Below, one piece after another: positions 55,762-64,000 of a stretch of DNA of 64,000 bases; positions within the stretch are counted from its first letter, which is position 1; each line of letters opens with the position of its first letter. A model generated the notes under the pieces. It made no database searches. It had not been told where the DNA came from and was given only the letters and a program-made list of their open reading frames with translations. A program made the position numbers and the translations under genes. Source of the DNA: Janthinobacterium rivuli (GTDB lineage Bacteria; Pseudomonadota; Gammaproteobacteria; Burkholderiales; Burkholderiaceae_D); assembly GCF_009208735.1 (NCBI RefSeq), contig NZ_WFLJ01000012.1:62001-126000 (forward strand). The letters are read 5' to 3'.

Positions 55762-56154
55762 ATGAAAAAATCACCGCTGCTTAATATTGCGCTGTCGCAA
55801 ATGATCGCTTCGCTCGGCCATGGCGACATGCTCGTCATCGGCGACGCGGGCTTGCCGTCGCAGCCGGGCGTGCCCCTGATCGACCTGGCCCTGACGCGCG
55901 GCATCCCCGGCTTCATCGACACCGTCAACACGGTATTGACTGAAATGCAGGTGGAATACCATCTGCTCGCCAGCGAGTTGCCGCAGCATAATCCGGCCAT
56001 GGCGGCGCAGGTGGCGGCCCTGGCCGTGCCCGATGCGCGCCAGGTGACGCACGACGAGTTCAAGCAATTGAGCAAGGGCGCGCGCGCCATCGTGCGCACG
56101 GGCGAGTGCAGTCCGTACGCCAACATCATTTTGGTGGCCGGCGTCGTGTTCTAG
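55762..56154 (+). CDS. rbsD: D-ribose pyranase
   Basis: A 130-residue RbsD from ATG 55762 (MKKSPLLNIALSQ). Catalytic His20 in LGHGD, then IGDAGLPSQPGV. It interconverts pyranose and furanose ribose so that RbsK can use it. It begins 4 bp after rbsK and ends the operon. Confidence 0.95.
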   Translation: MKKSPLLNIALSQMIASLGHGDMLVIGDAGLPSQPGVPLIDLALTRGIPGFIDTVNTVLTEMQVEYHLLASELPQHNPAMAAQVAALAVPDARQVTHDEFKQLSKGARAIVRTGECSPYANIILVAGVVF

Positions 56155-56288
56155 CGCAAATAAACGCGAAATAGTTTGCCAAAAACATCAACGCACTTGT
56201 CCTCACTGAAATAATTATCCATCGGCAAAAGGGGCGGCTACAATAGCCTTACCCCTGCCAGCTCGGCAGCTTCCTGTGGTGTTCCGCC

Positions 56289-59132
56289 ATGCCGATGAAA
56301 GCCCCCGACGCTTTCCGCCTTGTCTTGCCGCCCGCCGGCAGGCTGGCGCGCGCCTGGCGCGGCATTTTCTTCCTGCTGCTGTGCCTAGCCACACCAGCCC
56401 GGGCGCTGGAACCCGTTACCCTGCAACTCAATTTCACGCACCAGTTCCAGTTTGCCGGCTATTACGCGGCCATCGAGCAGGGCTATTACCGCGAAGCGGG
56501 GCTGGAAGTCAGGCTGGTCGAAGGCGGCGGCGCGCCGTTTGCCGAGGCGGCCGTGCTGGCGGGCCAGGCCGAGTATGGCGTGGGCAACAGCACCTTGTTG
56601 CTCAGCCGGATGGCGGGCAAGCCGCTGGTGGTGCTGGCCGTCGTGTTCCAGCATTCGCCCAGCGTGCTGCTGATGCGCCAGCAGGGCGGCGCGCCCGACG
56701 TGCGCAAGCTGGTGGGGGCGCCCGTGATGATAGGCGCGCCCGGCGATGCGGCCCTTGCCGCCGATGAAGTGTCGCTGTTCCTGGCGAAAATGGGCGTCGC
56801 GCCGCAGCAGATGCGCCACTTGCCGCCCAGCTACCGGGTCGAGGATTTGATCGATGGCAAGGTCGACGCGATTGCCGCGTATTCCACCAACGAGCCGGAC
56901 TACCTGGACCGGGCCGGCTTTTCCTACTACCAGTTTACGCCGCGCACGGCCGGTATCGATTTCTACGGCGACAACCTGTTTACCAGCGAGCACGAGCTGC
57001 GCCGCCATCCCGAGCGCGTGAAGGCGTTCCGCGCGGCCAGCCTGCGCGGCTGGCAATACGCGATGGCGCACCGCGAGGAAATGGCGCGCGTGATCCATGC
57101 CAAATACAGCCAGCGCCATGACCACGCGCATCTGCTGTACGAGGCGCAGCAGATGGAATTGCTGCTGCAGCCCGTGCTGGTGGAGCTCGGCTACATGAAT
57201 CCCCAGCGCTGGCAGCACATCGCCCACACGTATGCGGCCATGGGCGTGCTGCCGCGCAATGCCACGGACAGCCGCACCTACCAGGGTTTCCTGTATCGCC
57301 CCGTGCCGGGCGCCGACCTGGGCTGGCTGTACCTGTCGCTGGGCGTGGCGGGCAGCCTGCTGGCCGTGTCGGCCGCCTTTCACTTCAACAACCTGGCGCG
57401 CGAGCGCCGCCGCACCGAGGAAACCATCCGTCAAGGGGAATTGCGCTTTCGCACCATGTTCGAGGAAGCGCCCATGGGCATCGCCCTGATCGATACCCTG
57501 AGCGGACAGTTTCTCGACATCAATCCACGCTACCTGGCCATCAGCGGGCGCAGCCTGGAACACATGAAGCGCTCGAGCTGGATGGAGATCAGCCATCCCG
57601 ACGACGTGGCCGGCGAGCAGGAACAGGTAGCGCAGCTGCTGGCGCGGCGCATGCAGGGTTTTCGCCACACCAAGCGCATCGTGCGGCCCGATGGCGGCGT
57701 GGTGTGGGTTGACGCTTCCGTGACGGCCATCGCCACGGCGCGCCATGGCGGGCCGCACCACCTGTGCATGCTGGAAGACGTGACGGACAAGCGGCAAACG
57801 GAAGCGCTGATCTGGCAGCAAGCCAATTTCGATACCCTTACGCAATTGCCGAACCGGCGCATGTTCCACGAGCGTTTGCGCCTGGCGCTGGCCCAGGGCC
57901 GGCGCGACAGCAGCCGCGTGGCCATCCTGTTCATCGACCTCGACCATTTCAAGGAAGTCAACGACACGCTGGGGCATCACCAGGGTGATATTCTGCTGAT
58001 CGAGGCGGCGCGGCGCATCCGCGTGGGCGTGCGCGAGACGGACACGGTGGCGCGCCTGGGCGGCGATGAATTCACGGTGATCCTGTCCGACCTCGACGAT
58101 CTGCAGCAAGTCGACCGCATCGCGCGGCAGATACTCGACGGCTTGCTGGCGCCGTTCCAGCTGGGACAAGAGCAGGCCTTCGTCTCGGCCTCGATCGGCA
58201 TCACCCTGTATCCCGATGATGCGGGCACGATCGAGGAATTGCTCAAGCATGCGGACCAGGCCATGTATGTCTCGAAAGGGGCGGGACGCAACCGCTATAG
58301 CTACTTTACGCCGGCCATGCAGGTGGCGGCCGTCAACCGCATGCGCATGGGGGCGGACTTGCGCACGGCCCTGCGCGAACAGCAGATGCAGCTGCATTAC
58401 CAGCCCATCGTCGAGCTGGACAGCGGCAAGCTTGTCAAGGCGGAAGCCTTGCTGCGCTGGCACCATCCGCAGCGGGGTCTGGTATGCCCGCCGGATTTTC
58501 TGGCGCTGGCCGAAAGCAGCGGCCTGATCGTGGAGATCGGCGACTGGGCGCTGCGCACGGCGGCCGCGCAACTGCTGCACTGGCGCGCGCACGGCCATGC
58601 CATCGGCTTGCCGGGACTGCAGCTGTGCCTGAATCAGTCGCCGCTGGAATTGCAGCGCGAAGTGGAGGCGCCCGGTACCTGGTTGCGCCAGCTGGCGGCG
58701 CTCGGTGTGCCGGCCTCGGCCATCGTGCTCGACATGCGTGAAGATGTACTTTTGCCTGCCGGCACCAGCATGGCGCCCCGCTTGCAGCACTTGCGCGAAG
58801 CGGGCCTGCAGATCGCCCTGGACGACTTCGGCAGCGGCCATGCCTCGCTGACGCAATTGCAGCAATGCGGCATCGATTACCTGAAGCTCGACGGCGTGCT
58901 GGTGCGCAAGCTGGCGCCCGGCGCCAGCGAACTGGTGCTGTGCGAAGCCATCGTCACCATGGCCCACAAGCTGGGCTTGCAGGTCATCGCCGAAGGGGTG
59001 GAGACCGCAGCGCAGCACGGTTTGCTGCTGGGCATAGGCTGTGATTTCGCGCAAGGCGAGCTGTTTGCGCCGCCGCTGACCAGCGAAGCGTTCGATGCGC
59101 TGCTGCACGCCCGGCGGCCCTTGCACCCTTGA
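56289..59132 (+). CDS. THI5/NMT1-type periplasmic sensor fused to PAS–GGDEF–EAL
   Basis: 947 residues. Signal peptide (1–39, ending ARA|L), an NMT1/THI5-like binding domain (41–330, LQLNFTHQFQFAGYYAAIEQGYY), one membrane helix (about 345–365), a PAS domain (385–505), GGDEF (active LGGDEF 590–595, inhibitory RETD 582–585) and EAL. In EAL, E719, N782, DDFG 845–848, K866, EGVE 902–905 and Q922 are kept; D815 stands where Glu is usual. So a diguanylate cyclase is likely active and the phosphodiesterase may be impaired. The periplasmic domain may sense a pyrimidine/thiamine-like or nitrate/sulfonate-type ligand. Confidence 0.93.
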   Translation: MPMKAPDAFRLVLPPAGRLARAWRGIFFLLLCLATPARALEPVTLQLNFTHQFQFAGYYAAIEQGYYREAGLEVRLVEGGGAPFAEAAVLAGQAEYGVGNSTLLLSRMAGKPLVVLAVVFQHSPSVLLMRQQGGAPDVRKLVGAPVMIGAPGDAALAADEVSLFLAKMGVAPQQMRHLPPSYRVEDLIDGKVDAIAAYSTNEPDYLDRAGFSYYQFTPRTAGIDFYGDNLFTSEHELRRHPERVKAFRAASLRGWQYAMAHREEMARVIHAKYSQRHDHAHLLYEAQQMELLLQPVLVELGYMNPQRWQHIAHTYAAMGVLPRNATDSRTYQGFLYRPVPGADLGWLYLSLGVAGSLLAVSAAFHFNNLARERRRTEETIRQGELRFRTMFEEAPMGIALIDTLSGQFLDINPRYLAISGRSLEHMKRSSWMEISHPDDVAGEQEQVAQLLARRMQGFRHTKRIVRPDGGVVWVDASVTAIATARHGGPHHLCMLEDVTDKRQTEALIWQQANFDTLTQLPNRRMFHERLRLALAQGRRDSSRVAILFIDLDHFKEVNDTLGHHQGDILLIEAARRIRVGVRETDTVARLGGDEFTVILSDLDDLQQVDRIARQILDGLLAPFQLGQEQAFVSASIGITLYPDDAGTIEELLKHADQAMYVSKGAGRNRYSYFTPAMQVAAVNRMRMGADLRTALREQQMQLHYQPIVELDSGKLVKAEALLRWHHPQRGLVCPPDFLALAESSGLIVEIGDWALRTAAAQLLHWRAHGHAIGLPGLQLCLNQSPLELQREVEAPGTWLRQLAALGVPASAIVLDMREDVLLPAGTSMAPRLQHLREAGLQIALDDFGSGHASLTQLQQCGIDYLKLDGVLVRKLAPGASELVLCEAIVTMAHKLGLQVIAEGVETAAQHGLLLGIGCDFAQGELFAPPLTSEAFDALLHARRPLHP

Positions 59133-59301
59133 AACAGGCGTGCCCTGCCACCAGATTTCCACTGGCCCTGCGGGACAGGGCTCCCGGACTGAACGGGCTT
59201 ATACTCGACGGGCTGGCGCCTGCGCCCGGCATTGCTGTCACGGGTCCTGGACCTGGAGCGCAGGCATACCTTCTTCCATTCACTCAACTCGAGGTGACCT
59301 C

Positions 59302-59694
59302 ATGGGCATTTTCAGCAATATCTACAACAAGATCTTCCACCATTCGTCCGACGCCGCACCGGCTGCCACGCCCGCTGCCGCTACCGACGCGCCGGCGGCG
59401 GCCGCACCGGCCGCTGCACCAGCGGCTGCCGTGCCCGTCGTGGACGTGGAAGTGGTGCTGGTCGACCTGGCCAGCAAGAACGCGGAAAAACTCAATTGGC
59501 GCACATCCATCGTCGACCTGATGAAACTGCTTCAACTCGACAGCAGCCTGGCTTCGCGCAAGGAACTGGCGCAGGAGCTGCATTTCACGGGCGACACCAA
59601 TGATTCGGCCAGCATGAATATCTGGCTGCATCGCCAGGTGATGATCAAGCTGGCGGAAAACGGCGGCAAGGTGCCGGAAGAGCTGAAAAACTAA
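59302..59694 (+). CDS. DUF3597 family protein
   Basis: 130 residues from ATG 59302 (MGIFSNIYNKIFHH), after GAGGTGA. N-terminal amphipathic segment, Ala/Pro linker (22–52), then the DUF3597 domain: VDVEVVLVDLASKNAEKLNWRTSIVDLMKLL and SLASRKELAQELHFTGDTNDSASMN. Function unknown; the end resembles a small helical peptidoglycan- or DNA-binding module, without proof. Confidence 0.85.
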   Translation: MGIFSNIYNKIFHHSSDAAPAATPAAATDAPAAAAPAAAPAAAVPVVDVEVVLVDLASKNAEKLNWRTSIVDLMKLLQLDSSLASRKELAQELHFTGDTNDSASMNIWLHRQVMIKLAENGGKVPEELKN

Positions 59695-59786
59695 GAACTG
59701 AACACCTGGCGGCGGCAGGGGTATCCACTGTCACCGCTATCCAATCCTGTGGGAACTGCCTATCATGGAGTTCCCATGGCGTCATG

Positions 59787-59823
59787 ATAGCTAAAACCAA
59801 TTGAAACTATTGTGACAATCAAT
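59787..59823. promoter_or_regulatory. OxyR-binding site of ahpC
   Basis: ATAG-N7-CAAT-N7-ATTG-N7-CAAT with exact spacing of the OxyR consensus (ATAG-N7-CTAT repeated). It ends 1 bp before the −35 hexamer, the standard activator position. OxyR itself is not in the window. Confidence 0.8.
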
Positions 59824-59824
59824 T

Positions 59825-59852
59825 TTGCTTATGGGTTAAAACCCCTTACACT
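59825..59852 (+). promoter_or_regulatory. ahpC promoter
   Basis: TTGCTT (59825–59830) and TACACT (59847–59852) with 16-bp spacing, 37 bp before the ahpC start. Weak hexamers, as expected of an OxyR-activated promoter. Confidence 0.55.
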
Positions 59853-59889
59853 AGAGTCTTACTGATTCACCACACGAGAGGAAATGACT

Positions 59890-60453
59890 ATGTCGCTGAT
59901 CAATACCCAAGTTAAACCATTCAAGGCAACCGCTTACCACAATGGCAAATTCGTCGACCTGACGGAAGCGTCGCTGAAAGGCAAGTGGTCGGTATTCGTC
60001 TTCTACCCAGCCGACTTCACCTTCGTTTGCCCAACCGAACTGGAAGATCTGGCCGATCACCACGCTGAATTCCAGAAACTGGGCGTCGATGTCTACGGTA
60101 TCTCGACCGATACCCACTTCGCGCACAAAGCGTGGCACGACACCTCGGACGCGATCAAGAAAGTGCAATACGCACTGATCGGCGACCCAACCGGCGCCCT
60201 GTCGCGCAACTTCGAAGTCATGATCGAAGAAGAAGGGCTGGCACTGCGCGGTACCTTCGTCATCAATCCTGACGGCTTCATCAAAGTGCTGGAAGTGCAT
60301 GACAACGGCATCGGCCGTGACGCAGCGGAACTGTTGCGCAAAGTCAAAGCCGCCCAGTACGTGGCGAACCACCCAGGCGAAGTATGCCCAGCCAAATGGA
60401 CGGAAGGCGCAGCAACCCTGACCCCATCGCTGGACCTGGTTGGCAAGATCTAA
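59890..60453 (+). CDS. ahpC: Alkyl hydroperoxide reductase subunit C (peroxiredoxin)
   Basis: A typical 2-Cys peroxiredoxin of 187 residues. ATG 59890 ([13 protein letters not shown]) has AGAGG 8 nt upstream; the ATG at 59884 is too close. Peroxidatic Cys47 in FVCPTE and resolving Cys166 in EVCPAKW; C-terminal LDLVGKI. It reduces H2O2 and organic peroxides using AhpF. Confidence 0.98.
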   Translation: MSLINTQVKPFKATAYHNGKFVDLTEASLKGKWSVFVFYPADFTFVCPTELEDLADHHAEFQKLGVDVYGISTDTHFAHKAWHDTSDAIKKVQYALIGDPTGALSRNFEVMIEEEGLALRGTFVINPDGFIKVLEVHDNGIGRDAAELLRKVKAAQYVANHPGEVCPAKWTEGAATLTPSLDLVGKI

Positions 60454-60499
60454 GTCTTGAAGCCTTGCAACATCTAGCAGCAAACAAGTAGTTACCGCG

Positions 60500-60527
60500 A
60501 TGCCGGACCGGGTGTCCGGCCCGGCAT
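60500..60527 (+). other. Hairpin between ahpC and ahpF
   Basis: ATGCCGG / CCGGCAT outer inverted repeat with an alternative inner GCCGGAC / GTCCGGC stem in the 106-bp spacer. No T-run. It may cause partial termination or protect ahpC mRNA, matching the much higher AhpC than AhpF demand. Confidence 0.55.
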
Positions 60528-60559
60528 TCGCCTAAATATTTGTAGAAAAGGAAAAAATC

Positions 60560-62155
60560 ATGTTAGACGCCACCCTCAAAACCCAACTGAAATCCTACTT
60601 GGAAAAAGTGGTGTATCCGCTTGAGTTGGTCGCTTCTCTCGATGACAGCGCAAAAGCCCGCGAGATGAAAGAATTGCTCCAGGAGATAGTCCTGTTGAGC
60701 GACAAGATCACGCTGGTCGAGCGCATGGACGCTGGCGTACGGACCCCGTCGTTCAGCATCAACCGCCCAGGCACCGATATCGGCGTGCGTTTCGCCGGTG
60801 TGCCGCTGGGCCATGAATTCACGTCGCTGGTACTGGCGCTGCTGCAAGTAGGCGGCCACACCATCAAGTTCGACGATGCCGTGATCGAGCAGATCCGCAA
60901 CCTCGACGGCGATTACGAGTTTGAAACGTTTATTTCGCTCTCCTGCCATAACTGCCCGGAAGTGGTGCAGGCCTTGAATGCGATGGCGGTGATCAACCCG
61001 CGCATCAAGGTCACCACCATCGATGGCGGCGTGTTCCCGCAAGAAGTGGAAGCGCGCCAGATCATGGCCGTGCCGATGATGTTCCTGAACGGTGAACACT
61101 TTGGCCAGGGCCGCACGAATGTCGAGGAAATCCTCGCCAAGCTCGACACCAACGCCGGCGCCCGCCAGGCCGAGGCGCTGAACAAGAAAGACGTGTTCGA
61201 CGTGCTGATCGTCGGCGGCGGCCCTGCCGGCGCGGCAGCGGCCATCTACGCGGCCCGCAAAGGCATCAAGACGGGCGTGCTGGCCGAGCGTTTTGGCGGC
61301 CAGGTGCTCGATACCCTGGCGATTGAAAACTTTATCTCGGTCAAGGAAACGGATGGTCCGAAGTTCGCCGTGGCGCTGGAGCAGCACGTCAAGGAATACG
61401 ACGTCGACATCATGAACACCCAGCGCGCCGCGAAATTGACGCCGGGTAAATTGGTGCAGATCGAAACGGCGAATGGCGCGATCCTGAAAGCCAAGACCGT
61501 CATCCTGGCCACCGGCGCCCGCTGGCGCGAAATCAACGTGCCGGGCGAGAAGGAATACCGCAACCACGGTGTCGCCTACTGCCCGCACTGCGATGGCCCG
61601 CTGTTCAAGGGCAAGCGCGTGGCCGTGATCGGCGGCGGCAACTCGGGCGTGGAAGCGGCGATCGACCTGGCCGGCCTGGTGAAGCACGTGACCCTGATCG
61701 AATTCGGCGCGGAATTGCGCGCCGACGCGGTGCTGCAGCGCAAGCTGCACAGCCTGCCTAACGTGACCGTGATCACCTCGGCGCAAACCACCGAGATTCA
61801 CGGCGACGGCAAGATCGTCAATGGCCTGAGCTACACGGACCGGGTCAGCGGCGAATCGAAGAAGGTCGAGCTGGAAGGCGTCTTCGTGCAGATCGGCCTG
61901 GTGCCGAATACGGAGTGGCTGAAAGGCACGGTCGCCTTGTCGCGCCACGGCGAAATCGAAGTCGACGCCCGCGGCCAGACCTCGATCCCGGGCGTGTTCG
62001 CGGCCGGCGACGTCACCACGGTGCCGTACAAGCAGATCATCATCGCCACCGGCGAAGGCGCCAAGGCAGCCCTGTCCGCCTTTGACCACCTGATCCGCTC
62101 GGACGACGAGGAAGTGGTCGATGAAGCGGCAGCGAAAGAAGCGCTGACGGCGTAA
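60560..62155 (+). CDS. ahpF: Alkyl hydroperoxide reductase subunit F
   Basis: 531 residues. N-terminal double-thioredoxin-fold with CxxC (SCHNCPEVV), then FAD domain ([17 protein letters not shown]) and thioredoxin-reductase active site ([10 protein letters not shown]). NADH-dependent reductant for AhpC. Ends at a terminator. Confidence 0.98.
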   Translation: MLDATLKTQLKSYLEKVVYPLELVASLDDSAKAREMKELLQEIVLLSDKITLVERMDAGVRTPSFSINRPGTDIGVRFAGVPLGHEFTSLVLALLQVGGHTIKFDDAVIEQIRNLDGDYEFETFISLSCHNCPEVVQALNAMAVINPRIKVTTIDGGVFPQEVEARQIMAVPMMFLNGEHFGQGRTNVEEILAKLDTNAGARQAEALNKKDVFDVLIVGGGPAGAAAAIYAARKGIKTGVLAERFGGQVLDTLAIENFISVKETDGPKFAVALEQHVKEYDVDIMNTQRAAKLTPGKLVQIETANGAILKAKTVILATGARWREINVPGEKEYRNHGVAYCPHCDGPLFKGKRVAVIGGGNSGVEAAIDLAGLVKHVTLIEFGAELRADAVLQRKLHSLPNVTVITSAQTTEIHGDGKIVNGLSYTDRVSGESKKVELEGVFVQIGLVPNTEWLKGTVALSRHGEIEVDARGQTSIPGVFAAGDVTTVPYKQIIIATGEGAKAALSAFDHLIRSDDEEVVDEAAAKEALTA

Positions 62156-62172
62156 GTTGTCCCGCCGAAAAA

Positions 62173-62207
62173 AAACCGGAACGCCGCAAGGTGGTTCCGG
62201 TTTTTTT
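62173..62207. terminator. Terminator after ahpF, usable by both strands
   Basis: AAACCGGAAC / GTTCCGGTTT stem with T7 on the right and A8 on the left. It serves ahpF and, read from the minus strand, the CzcE-like gene that ends at 62222. Confidence 0.85.
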
Positions 62208-62221
62208 ATGCGTGGAGCAAA

Positions 62222-62560
62222 TCAGCTGCCCGCGTACAGGGGATTGCTGGCCACATACACTTGAATGCCATCGACGGGCATGTCCTTTGGCGCGATGTCG
62301 GCCAGGGCGAAGACGGTCTTGTTGTTGAAGGTTTGCACGTGCCACGTAAAACGCTGGCCGGCGCGCGCGATGGTGACGGTTTCGCCGCGCGTGACGTTGA
62401 TGTGGCGCGTATCGGCCTGCAGTTCGATGCTGCGCTGGGCGGCGCCGTGGTGCGCCGGCGTGCCATAGTCGTCGGCCGTGCCCGTGGGGCCGGCGGCGCT
62501 GGCCGAGGTGGCAAGGATGGCGCACAGGATGGCCAGGGCGCTGCGGTGGGTGTTCAACAT
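62222..62560 (-). CDS. CzcE-like periplasmic protein
   Basis: 112 residues with a signal peptide (ending SASA|AG). DDYGTPA, then TRHINVTRGETVTI and FTWHVQTFNNKTVFALADIAP resemble the CzcE family, a small periplasmic copper-binding fold found near heavy-metal resistance genes in Cupriavidus. No czcABC or cop genes are adjacent, and the metal role is inferred from the family only. Confidence 0.75.
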   Translation of the reverse strand: MLNTHRSALAILCAILATSASAAGPTGTADDYGTPAHHGAAQRSIELQADTRHINVTRGETVTIARAGQRFTWHVQTFNNKTVFALADIAPKDMPVDGIQVYVASNPLYAGS

Positions 62561-62695
62561 AATTTCTCCAAGAATAAGCCTGGCGCGGTGAATAAGCGCG
62601 CCGTGTTATGGGTAGTGGCTGCACCGGGATCGCCGGATTTTGCAACACGGCATCGTAAGCTGTCCTTGGTCGATCTGCAAAGCTGTATTTCCCGT

Positions 62696-63322
62696 CTATA
62701 TTTCTACCGTCGCCGCCAGCGGCACGTCCGGCGCCAGATGGCTGGTGAGTACGATGCATTGGCGCGCCAGGCGTGACGGCTCGGCCAGACGCTGGCGCAA
62801 GTACGCCATGGCGGATGCGTCGAGGCCGTTGAATGGCTCGTCGATCAGCAACAGGCGCACGGGCAAGGCCAGGGCCAGCGCCAGTTGCAGTTTTTTATGC
62901 TGGCCCAGGGACAGGGCGTTGATGCTTTGCTGCAAGGTCGACGTCATGGCAAACGCTTCCAGTTCGTCATTCAGCAGGGACTGGTCGCTGCCCGGGTACA
63001 GGGCCAGGTGCAGGTCGAGAAACTCGTGCACTTGCAGCCAGGGCAGGGCGGGAGCGTCGCCGCCGCAATAGAAGGCTTGCGCGCGGTAGGCCAGCGGCAT
63101 GGCGCCGCTGTCGACGTCATCGAGACGGATGGCGCCGCGCGCCGGCAGCAGGGCGCCGCCCGCCAGTTTCAGCAGCGTCGTCTTGCCGGCCCCGTTCGCG
63201 CCGCGCAGCCAGGTGATGCCGGGACCGAATTGCAGATTGCAGCCCTGGAAGACGCTGTGCGTGGCAAAGTGAAAATCGAGGTGCTCGATATGCAGCACGG
63301 GAGTAGGCAGCTTCAATTCCAT
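62696..63322 (-). CDS. ABC transporter ATP-binding protein
   Basis: 208 residues from ATG 63322 (MELKLPTPVLHIEHL). Walker A GANGAGKTT, signature ALSLGQHKKLQLA (unusual, LSxGQ), Walker B LLLIDEPFNGLD and the switch His in LTSHLA. Compact, CcmA-like in length. It overlaps the upstream permease gene by 10 bp. Substrate unknown. Confidence 0.85.
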   Translation of the reverse strand: MELKLPTPVLHIEHLDFHFATHSVFQGCNLQFGPGITWLRGANGAGKTTLLKLAGGALLPARGAIRLDDVDSGAMPLAYRAQAFYCGGDAPALPWLQVHEFLDLHLALYPGSDQSLLNDELEAFAMTSTLQQSINALSLGQHKKLQLALALALPVRLLLIDEPFNGLDASAMAYLRQRLAEPSRLARQCIVLTSHLAPDVPLAATVEI

Positions 63323-64000
63323 AATTCGCTTCCGATGGCGCTCAAGGCAAGGATGGAGAAAACGACGAGGGCGACGCGGCCGCGCGCCGTCAGGCGGGGC
63401 AGGCCGACGATGGCCAGCAGGGCCGCGCCGGCCGTGAGGGCGTACACCTTGGTCACGCGCTGCTGCAAGGCGGCGGGATCGATGGCGTACAGCAAGACGC
63501 CGGCGCCCAGCAGCACGGCAAAGGCGGGCAGCAGGCTGGCGGCGCAGGCCAGGCGCGTCAGGGCCGTGCCGGCCAGCGGCCAGGCGTTCAATGCGGGGCG
63601 CAGCAAGCCGAGCTGCTCGCGCACGGCCTTGTCGCCCCGGTCCGTCACAATGACCAGGCTGGCGCTGGCCAGTAAACCGAGCAGCGGCGCGGGCACGAGC
63701 GGTGCGCGCAGCAGCCAGGCCAGCATGGTGGCGCCAGCCGTGGCCAGCAGCACGCTTTGCTGCAGGCCGATCACATTGTCGTTGCGCCAGAACGGCAGCC
63801 AGAACAGCTGGCGCCACAGGAACAGGGTAGTCCAGCGGGGCCGTTGCGGCACGTATGTCGTCATCGTGGGCAGGCGCGCTCCTTGTGCGGGGCGCGGCGC
63901 GCGCAGCCGCTGCGCCACGATCAGCGTCGTCAGCAGCCAGGCCAGCAGCCAGACGGCGAGGGTGGCGGCCATGCCGGGCGCGGCAATCGGGCGCAGCCAG
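63313..64000 (-). CDS. ABC transporter permease, partial (starts beyond the right edge)
   Basis: At least 228 residues with four or more membrane helices (MAATLAVWLLAWLLTTLIVA, LLATAGATMLAWLL, LLGLLASASLVIVTD, YALTAGAALLAIVGLP). The reading frame stays open to the window edge, so the N-terminus is missing. It is the presumed membrane partner of the ATPase gene it overlaps (63313–63322). Confidence 0.7.
   Translation of the reverse strand, partial: WLRPIAAPGMAATLAVWLLAWLLTTLIVAQRLRAPRPAQGARLPTMTTYVPQRPRWTTLFLWRQLFWLPFWRNDNVIGLQQSVLLATAGATMLAWLLRAPLVPAPLLGLLASASLVIVTDRGDKAVREQLGLLRPALNAWPLAGTALTRLACAASLLPAFAVLLGAGVLLYAIDPAALQQRVTKVYALTAGAALLAIVGLPRLTARGRVALVVFSILALSAIGSELWN

Noticed and set aside
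56385..59162. A 925-residue frame antisense to the GGDEF–EAL gene
   Set aside because: Shadow frame with no recognisable motif; the sense gene has five intact domains.

Overview
The window is a GC-rich chromosomal segment from a betaproteobacterium, most likely an Oxalobacteraceae member (Janthinobacterium/Duganella/Massilia type). I infer this from the gene order mla – ABC exporter – bolA – murA – his – HIT – tatABC, which is typical of Burkholderiales, from the strong G/C bias at third codon positions, and from family-level protein similarity. No phage, IS element, CRISPR array, rRNA or tRNA was recognised.

Layout. 1–4.1 kb: end of the Mla phospholipid-transport operon (mlaD', mlaA, mlaC, mlaB) and a two-gene ABC-2 exporter. 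4.1–13.5 kb: BolA-like protein, murA and a compact histidine operon (hisG, D, C, B, H, A, F, I, E) with an orphan DNA adenine methyltransferase inserted between hisD and hisC. 13.5–15.6 kb: a HIT protein and tatABC, closed by a terminator. 15.6–25 kb, mostly minus strand: an 11-residue-repeat coiled-coil protein, a DUF885 hydrolase, a small membrane protein, a large SNF2-type ATPase and a translationally coupled S9 peptidase.

25–36 kb: hemE, then the only long gene-free stretch (about 840 bp, AT-rich, with a cluster of DnaA-box sequences), then priA, an ArgP/IciA-type LysR regulator, a dihydrolipoamide-dehydrogenase-like flavoprotein, a degenerate HD-GYP protein, a DUF1857 protein and a Rep/UvrD helicase. 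36–45 kb: a HI1419/HI1420-type toxin–antitoxin pair, slyX, two tandem secreted M3 metallopeptidases duplicated together with their upstream regions, two small proteins (VF530-like, DUF4404-like) and a YgiQ radical-SAM protein.

45–49 kb: four genes of unknown function that look like one operon. Three encode zinc-ribbon membrane proteins and one a glycine-zipper lipoprotein. This is the best candidate here for an undescribed system. 49–56 kb: an EamA exporter behind a duplicated palindromic operator, and a complete ribose operon (rbsB, A, C, R, K, D) with a perfect LacI-type operator upstream. 56–64 kb: a THI5/NMT1-sensor–PAS–GGDEF–EAL protein, a DUF3597 protein, ahpC–ahpF behind a well-matched OxyR site, a CzcE-like protein, and the start of an ABC transporter locus that runs off the right edge.

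Most genes are housekeeping: envelope lipid transport, cell-wall precursor synthesis, histidine, haem, replication restart, peroxide defence and ribose uptake. The less ordinary material is the methylase in the his operon, the DnaA-box region, the zinc-ribbon cluster, and several proteins with altered active sites or unusual domain unions.
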